Of a DNA stretch of 9,235 nt, positions 6,701 through 9,235 are shown in pieces. Each line of letters starts with the position of its first letter. The stretch's first letter is position 1. A program made the translations under genes and the position numbers. The stretch spans positions 1-9,235 of the forward strand of contig JAILIO010000028.1 of the NCBI GenBank assembly GCA_024695225.1. The letters are read 5' to 3'. Source of the stretch: Lachnospiraceae bacterium (lineage in GTDB: Bacteria > Bacillota > Clostridia > Lachnospirales > Lachnospiraceae). The notes beneath the pieces are model-generated. The model saw only the letters and a program-made list of their open reading frames with translations. It searched no databases and was not told where the DNA came from.

Positions 6701-9235
6701 CGATCGGCAGGAAACAGCCATCCTCTACCTGGTAACTGCTTTTATCGTTATATTCTCCGCTTATCTGTACTCCGTGGAAAATATCCGAAGTAACCGGGCT
6801 GACACCATCTTCAAAGGCGCTGCTGACATCTATCTCCTTCTGCATATTCTGTAAAAGGGTTTCCTTGACAATAGATTTTCCGTTTACAGTAACCAGATAT
6901 CTCAGATATATCTGCTTGGAATTATTTCCTGAACCCTGGTTTTCCGTTCCGTGAACCGGGAAAGATGCAGTTGAAAAATATCCCTTCTCATCCGCTTTGG
7001 CAGAACCGGAACCTGCCACAACCATAGCGCCGCTTGCAGGAAGCGCAGATGCTTTTCCGGAATCCAATGTGAGCAAGTCGTATTTCATGTATCTAAGACT
7101 ACCGGTCAATTTCACATCATACCGTCTGTCTACAGGACTCAGGATGAGGATATTCTTCTTTGCCTCATCTCCTGCGGTGAAATACAGCGTATTTCCTTCG
7201 TAATACTTCCCTGCGTTGGGATCATACCATCTGCACACAGTATTATCAGCATCTTTGAGGATCGCAGGTATAGGATAGAGTTTTCCGTATCTGGTCTGAG
7301 AGGAATCTGCATACACATACTCAACATACCCGTTCTTCTCAGTGCCGGTGCCCTTTAGAACTCCCTCATCGGTGTTGAATTTACCAAGATCCGATTTATT
7401 TACGCGTACCACTATCTTGTTATCATTTTTCTGGAGCTTAGGCTCTATGGTCAGGATCTGGAAATTGAGCCTGTTGTCCTTCGTCCCTGTGATATAAACC
7501 GGTTTATCGTTCACAAAATCAAATTCAGCTTTTCTGAATTCGCTTTCAGCCTTATCTGTCTTATATTGGACCGACAGTCCTGTGGCAGTGTAATTTTCCT
7601 TCTGATCATCGCATACGGTGACTGATGTATATATCTTATCTCCCAGATAGTAATTGCTGAGTTTTTTGGTCTCATTTTTCTTTAATTCATATTTTGTCCC
7701 GTCAATGATAACAGTGACATTAAAATCATAAGGGTTGTGAAGAGAGATCTCTGCACCGATCTTTGAATACTTCGGTCTTACAAACAGCTCCGCATATTTG
7801 GGAGTGCTGCTTCCAAGTTTATTTGTTACATTCCTGTTTTCCTTACATGCATTGTAGAAATTGCCTGATCCCATGTTGTTTACAAAACGCTTGATGCTGT
7901 CTTCGGTAAGTCGGAATGTTACGCTCTTTCCGTCTACACACTTAACTCCGTCAAGGGTTTTATAATTGCTGTTCTTATCTTTGCTGATTTCCAGTCCTTT
8001 TATCTGCGCATACTTTTGCACATTGGATCCCGAGGTCTGTTGGATCGTAATGCTGTCACCCAAAAACATTACAAGCTGTCCGGCTGCGCCGGCTGCTATA
8101 CATCCGCTGGTGGATGAACCATCATCTGCAACCTCTTTACCTTTTTCATCTTTAAACTTCAGCCTGTCCGGATCCTTATAATTAAACTGGAAAGGTCTGA
8201 GTATAGGCTTTACGTCATAGATCCATAACCAGTTACAGTCATGACAGTTACCCTTGTTGGAAAAATGCATAAACAGAGGTCTTACGCTACTAGAATCTTT
8301 CGAATCTGTGGCAGAAGGATACATGTCAACTGTCTGACAGTCAAAATGACCTGTAGACTGGTAGATATAATACCCGTATCCGTCAGGAGCCCGTTTTCCA
8401 AAATTAGTATACCAATCATGCTGATCGGCGCTGATCTCGGCTCTCATCTCAGCGCATTTTTTTGAACGATCCCATCTGACCCTTGCACCTGCGATCCAAT
8501 ATGGATTGGAATCACTTGACAGCTTATAGGTAACTCCAACGCTTCCCATGTGGGTTTTAGACCCCAGAAAGCCTGTGTTTTTAGCTTCCCAGTCCATCGC
8601 CCAACGTTTATTATTGCTCTCATAACGGTTGTTCCCTTTGAAATGGTTATCAGTATTTCCATGTGCATATGGGGAATCCAGCTTTATTGAATCAAGGGTC
8701 CTGATGGTTGAAAGGGTGTTGACCTGAGCATTTGCTCCAACTTCAGGAAGATCGTCAAACTCACCGCCTTCTGCATCTGTTTCACCGGTCTCTGCAAGTT
8801 CGGCTTCTTCATCTTTTTTCTTATTTTCATTCTCGCTGGTCCATGTACCGGAAAGGACCACTTCAGTGCGCGAAAGATCAGCTTTACACCCGCCTTCGGG
8901 TATCAGATCCAGGTAAAAATCTTTTTCACCACGGAAATATGATGTTCTTATGGGGATATCCACTGTGAGACTGTCTACTCCAAAGGGGAAGAACAGATCC
9001 CTGTCGACCTCTGAGTAATCACGACCCACAAGAGCAGTGCCTTCATCATTGGTCTTCACCTTAACAGATGCAACGCTCGACAGTGCTCCACTGCGGACAA
9101 CAGTGACTGTAACCTTTTCTGCTCCATCTTCAGGTTTGTAAGAGGCTTCGGAAAATGAAACCGTCGAAGGATCTGATTCCTCATCGTCTACTATAGTCAC
9201 AGCGCAGGTGCTGGCCGCACTGTTTGTGGTGGTTC
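774..9235 (-). CDS. Giant multidomain extracellular Calx-beta/CARDB/BIG2/YTG-repeat protein (5' end outside window)
   Basis: The frame is open from the right edge to TAA at 776-774, giving at least 2819 residues. The first GTG in the window (9200) is not the start: codons upstream remain open and read ...ASTCAVTIVDDE, the end of a Calx-beta domain. Counting from that GTG: Calx-beta 8-118, acidic linker 120-175, aromatic-rich segment 176-350 with a CHDC motif, beta-rich segments to about 960, glycine-rich hydrophobic beta domain about 1000-1270, propeller-like region 1325-1820, CARDB-like 1868-1975 and 1976-2100, BIG2-like 2104-2183, then seven YTG repeats to 2800. These families are typical of secreted or surface adhesion proteins, so an adhesive or scaffold role is inferred, not shown. 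The N-terminus and any signal peptide are outside the window. The protein ends in EKEKE without an LPXTG motif or membrane tail. Its stop overlaps the start of the next gene. The reading frame is certain; the function is not. Confidence 0.95.
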   Translation of the reverse strand, partial: TTTNSAASTCAVTIVDDEESDPSTVSFSEASYKPEDGAEKVTVTVVRSGALSSVASVKVKTNDEGTALVGRDYSEVDRDLFFPFGVDSLTVDIPIRTSYFRGEKDFYLDLIPEGGCKADLSRTEVVLSGTWTSENENKKKDEEAELAETGETDAEGGEFDDLPEVGANAQVNTLSTIRTLDSIKLDSPYAHGNTDNHFKGNNRYESNNKRWAMDWEAKNTGFLGSKTHMGSVGVTYKLSSDSNPYWIAGARVRWDRSKKCAEMRAEISADQHDWYTNFGKRAPDGYGYYIYQSTGHFDCQTVDMYPSATDSKDSSSVRPLFMHFSNKGNCHDCNWLWIYDVKPILRPFQFNYKDPDRLKFKDEKGKEVADDGSSTSGCIAAGAAGQLVMFLGDSITIQQTSGSNVQKYAQIKGLEISKDKNSNYKTLDGVKCVDGKSVTFRLTEDSIKRFVNNMGSGNFYNACKENRNVTNKLGSSTPKYAELFVRPKYSKIGAEISLHNPYDFNVTVIIDGTKYELKKNETKKLSNYYLGDKIYTSVTVCDDQKENYTATGLSVQYKTDKAESEFRKAEFDFVNDKPVYITGTKDNRLNFQILTIEPKLQKNDNKIVVRVNKSDLGKFNTDEGVLKGTGTEKNGYVEYVYADSSQTRYGKLYPIPAILKDADNTVCRWYDPNAGKYYEGNTLYFTAGDEAKKNILILSPVDRRYDVKLTGSLRYMKYDLLTLDSGKASALPASGAMVVAGSGSAKADEKGYFSTASFPVHGTENQGSGNNSKQIYLRYLVTVNGKSIVKETLLQNMQKEIDVSSAFEDGVSPVTSDIFHGVQISGEYNDKSSYQVEDGCFLPIDDGSQVNMTVKIKAADYDYSTIDENGKVQEGTKTETPLTVQLILYGEDGKIKGKYDTVTLNERKYDTYAGYYSFSRWIYFSKESEDDPSSSFAAAPGDMLYMRVTTDRDGMDAYTYSDLYTGYTFKAKSTYEPPIEQGINSPVNINYDKLPFLSDTGMKLDFPFVTVGYNKTDRGYRMFIGASAVQIFDSIKGTHIAGMAGDDGQYWSSLFSLSHPFDTFKGGLKESYESVFKDKENIKTAVDSGSLGNPDWRFDLMVGMFFDFELPTASVEGGGNVECPTFVFTGLGGFVSVTIGFKMAWYFIVPVVFIPVYIGIEIEGTVMGFLGAVASGDANITLDDSKQRQVDFDKALDKFSGSVNGTATIQINMGVGLCGTIGVRAVGNVKTIVNYTPSDIVDDYGIYMAFNAGIKVDLFLTSFGKTWTLKDWKWGSFKQYAEGTDNSQHIDPAGTSVDSDDPFEFREGTGLDSVWLGAEAGDALDPAGSAFAPSSEKTVTLVDDAYERPDSQLITLADGTVFLAYISSDNSKGTYQRTTLNLASYKDGKWSNPVPVAKDDTADFQPSICEMKDGNVMVSWVSTSSDNITESTSTTDYLNSMDVFAAIAEIDTDGKVTVGEAEQLSKDSYTPSGKTEAESYYDCNPTVVCDMVSGDAMVYYIKSGRADSGSAVDLANPYTNDSVICYMPYSYDGVTVEGKTEHWLHDYFYEGEVSGSSEEEIEENEKFLIDNFGGQRFLDGPKSADGKKEYSIPDFTAIGYNSLAVYAYSVDFDDSMDTESDRELFLQVYDFKNHQTKYRIRLTDDELSDTMPQLFRAKVLSSDEEEDETTDDLTDTKLFWYRDNKDICYIDVSRLIREGIDENGNILSIEDNKSDDYDGEEGRTLAEPAYVTMTSTKSSASRQMADFKVTQDDKCGIYILWTEGANGGEEIFATSLLTNGKTVENADAEDNPSAGWSRPYQITKDGHHNDEIAVTLSGNSLMVVHNQFDQELDVEDESDPVKMTNMKLMATVLDPCGAVETEALRLVYPSENEGDDGKETKLPLPGTEIEVVADIVNAGLTTAKGYKAELKTVSADGTVSDTISSNIVTEEMIPQARDTVTFTGYTLPEHFDGLKFLVETTELKEDNVYYSDHHEFYSREFEERGDYAFTDLRAYQLPDGFHLAGTVTNYGNAAAKENDCISVTLNGPYNLQLQFDPEDRKITSIPLDSLAVDQSMSFDVPVTVNEEQLKEYGYIEATVAVYEDNIYVAENEEGYEEINKVILGESKSVYFEKEMPTLSVNHMLLDVDDEIAIEVTDTDGNAYAADELIYEVEDDSVARLVNGSLEGLKEGKTSLRIIHSFTGCVINTPVIVAEGLSDELPENVSIEDVPDGLWYAFTETGDCTYTGKKITPEINVFNGYKKLKKGKDYTVSYKNNVNAYSLAEGDEGFDGSKAPVVIVKGKGNYTDKDSVYFKILPIDLGDDLVIADDPALAYTGKDIKVKPVVKWNGKKLKAGKDFTASVETVKEKGNSELTLTGTGNYTGTKTLAVTVYDKTAAKPVSKLSVSKIADQTYTGSEVKLSSLTVRNSGATLSGNELVTASDADYFVSYKNNVDAGTGYVIIKGNPARGYVGSRHIPFKIVGADLKGATVYGLPKEGYAYTGSAITLNKLIKDGTITIMSRNGKKLMLSDGTETGENYGFTVSYSNNTDTGKATAILTGVDGCTGTLKVPFKIAKVDVAQLSANLLSDVASFAQGGSVPGVVVRNNGKKLSEGVDYTLVFKNNKKTTTNGSTVTVKGKGNFAGLSQPMSYSTVASDISNLTVVANDVVYKDKNGNYLTKVTVTDSDGKKLKAGKDYEKAVTYTYEDGTAVEANAKVPAVTTLNVTVKAVDGGNYKGEVTGSYRVGTQSISKVGLNGKIPDQTYTGKAITISANVIPLKVSAETTDGDANWEIREDSYRNNVNKGSASVTVRGLGEYCGDKKLKFKIGAMNIKWYEKEKE
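783..788 (-). promoter_or_regulatory. Shine-Dalgarno site of the precursor peptide, inside the giant gene's last codons
   Basis: AAGGAG lies eight bases before ATG 774. The same bases encode part of the EKEKE tail of the giant protein. It fixes the peptide start at 774, not 798, and places initiation where ribosomes terminate on the giant gene. Confidence 0.85.
801..2570 (-). repeat. Seven tandem degenerate YTG-type beta-domain repeats at the giant protein C-terminus
   Basis: Each unit of about 70-95 residues follows the scheme YTG-(K/S)-x-I ... NGKKLKxGKDY-T-V-S-Y-KNN ... V-KGKGNY-x-G ... FKI. Approximate units are 2570-2343, 2330-2118, 2099-1845, 1844-1566, 1565-1335, 1331-1059 and 1058-801. 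Units 1 and 2 are closest to the scheme. Unit 5 has lost the YTG opening (FAQGG), unit 6 has VYKDKNG in its place, and unit 7 has lost the NGKKL block. The DNA is too diverged for exact nucleotide repeats. Such units are common in large surface proteins of clostridia, and a stalk or ligand-binding role is inferred. Confidence 0.85.
2652..2891 (-). other. BIG2-like bacterial immunoglobulin domain
   Basis: The stretch reads PTLSVNHMLLDVDDEIAIEV, then a short insert, YEVEDDSVARLVNGSLEGLK, EGKTSLRI, and VINTPVIVAEG. The core 'v.n..l.gl..G.t.l.i' is the usual BIG2 signature. The domain connects the CARDB-like pair to the YTG repeats. Confidence 0.65.
2901..3599 (-). other. Two CARDB-like beta-sandwich domains
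   Basis: The first opens LPGTEIEVVADIVNAGLTTA, matching the CARDB pattern 'G..v.v...v.N.G...a'. It continues through TGYTLPEHFDG to ETTELKEDNVYYSDH. The second repeats the logic with FHLAGTVTNYGNAAAKEN, LDSLAVDQSMSFDV and VAVYEDNIYVAENEEG. These resemble adhesion-associated domains; the second is more divergent. Confidence 0.6.
3741..5228 (-). other. Propeller-like repeat region of the giant protein
   Basis: Blade-like units recur: DGTVFLAYISSD with LASYKDGKWSNPVPV, DGNVMVSWVSTS, GDAMVYYIKSG, YNSLAVYAYSVD, DTKLFWYRDNKDICYID, KCGIYILWTEG with GWSRPYQIT, and GNSLMVVHNQFD. The pattern of a short hydrophobic strand, a polar turn and 'W-S-x-P' resembles BNR/sialidase-type propellers, but no catalytic set is identifiable. 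The acidic insert SSDEEEDETTDDLTD lies at about 4253-4209. Confidence 0.5.
5391..6203 (-). other. Glycine-rich hydrophobic beta domain of unknown family in the giant protein
   Basis: Residues about 1000-1270 alternate Gly and hydrophobic residues in strand-like blocks (FTGLGGFVSVTIGF, WYFIVPVVFIPVYIGIEI, TIQINMGVGLCGTIGVRAV, YMAFNAGIKVDLFL) and close with TWTLKDWKWGSFK. Residues 1133-1150 are hydrophobic enough to resemble a membrane segment, but two prolines and the strand pattern favour a beta structure. I do not recognise the family. Confidence 0.55.
8643..8843 (-). other. Acidic linker carrying FDDLPEV and PYAHGNTDN motifs
   Basis: After the Calx-beta domain comes a low-complexity Glu/Lys/Asp/Gly stretch ending EGGEFDDLPEVGANA, then a short Ser/Thr-rich segment and SPYAHGNTDNHF. 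Both blocks recur, in the same order, in the core of the small double-glycine peptide. A disordered spacer is the default reading. Confidence 0.6.
8847..9179 (-). other. Calx-beta domain in the giant protein
   Basis: STVSFSEASYKPEDGAEKVT starts the domain, followed by V-T-V-V-R-S-G, a TNDEGTALVGRDY stretch, and FPFGVDSLTVDIPI before the closing strands. The segment just upstream (AVTIVDDEE) is the typical end of a preceding Calx-beta unit, so at least two were tandem. Calx-beta domains are calcium-binding beta-sandwiches frequent in adhesins. Confidence 0.85.

Noticed and set aside
9198..9200. GTG at 9200 as the start of the giant gene
   Set aside because: The frame stays open to the edge and the upstream residues complete the characteristic end of a Calx-beta unit, so the true start is outside the window.

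Overview
The window looks like part of a Firmicutes chromosome, most likely a Lachnospiraceae-type gut or rumen clostridium. The reasons are the moderate base composition, the A-rich lysine codons, the purine-rich Shine-Dalgarno sites, the very large extracellular protein with 'YTG...GKDYTVSYKNN...GKGNYTG' repeats, and a double-glycine/C39 export system. This assignment is inferred from protein style only. All credible genes lie on the minus strand, so the biological order runs from the right edge to the left edge, and no stretch over 300 bases lacks a gene.

Right edge to 774: one uninterrupted reading frame entering from outside the window encodes at least 2819 residues of a giant multidomain, probably cell-surface or secreted protein. 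In order it shows the tail of one Calx-beta domain, a complete Calx-beta domain, an acidic linker, several unassigned beta-rich segments, a glycine-rich hydrophobic beta domain, a propeller-like region, two CARDB-like domains, a BIG2-like domain and seven degenerate ~75-95-residue 'YTG' repeats. No LPXTG or other anchor is visible at its C-terminus.

774 to 365: two small genes follow with one-base stop/start overlaps (TAATG, then TGATG). The first encodes a 54-residue peptide with a near-consensus double-glycine leader and an acidic core without cysteine. The second encodes the first 81 residues of a C39 peptidase of the peptidase/ABC-exporter (PCAT/NHLM) type. It keeps the catalytic Cys and oxyanion Gln but stops before the catalytic His and Asp. 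The cassette therefore reads as giant surface protein, exported peptide, and the peptide's processing exporter, with the exporter broken.

393 to 1: the C39 homology ends abruptly near 365-385. It is followed by a 60-codon frame that looks like the 3' end of an unidentified gene, then by the 5' end of a type I restriction endonuclease subunit (hsdR) with its own ribosome binding site, running off the left edge. This looks like a rearrangement joint between a peptide-export operon and a type I restriction-modification locus, although a chimeric assembly cannot be excluded.

The most interesting observations are the translational coupling of a >8.4 kb surface-protein gene to a double-glycine peptide, and a resemblance between the peptide core and a linker inside the giant protein (FDDxPxV followed by PYxxGxTDN in both).
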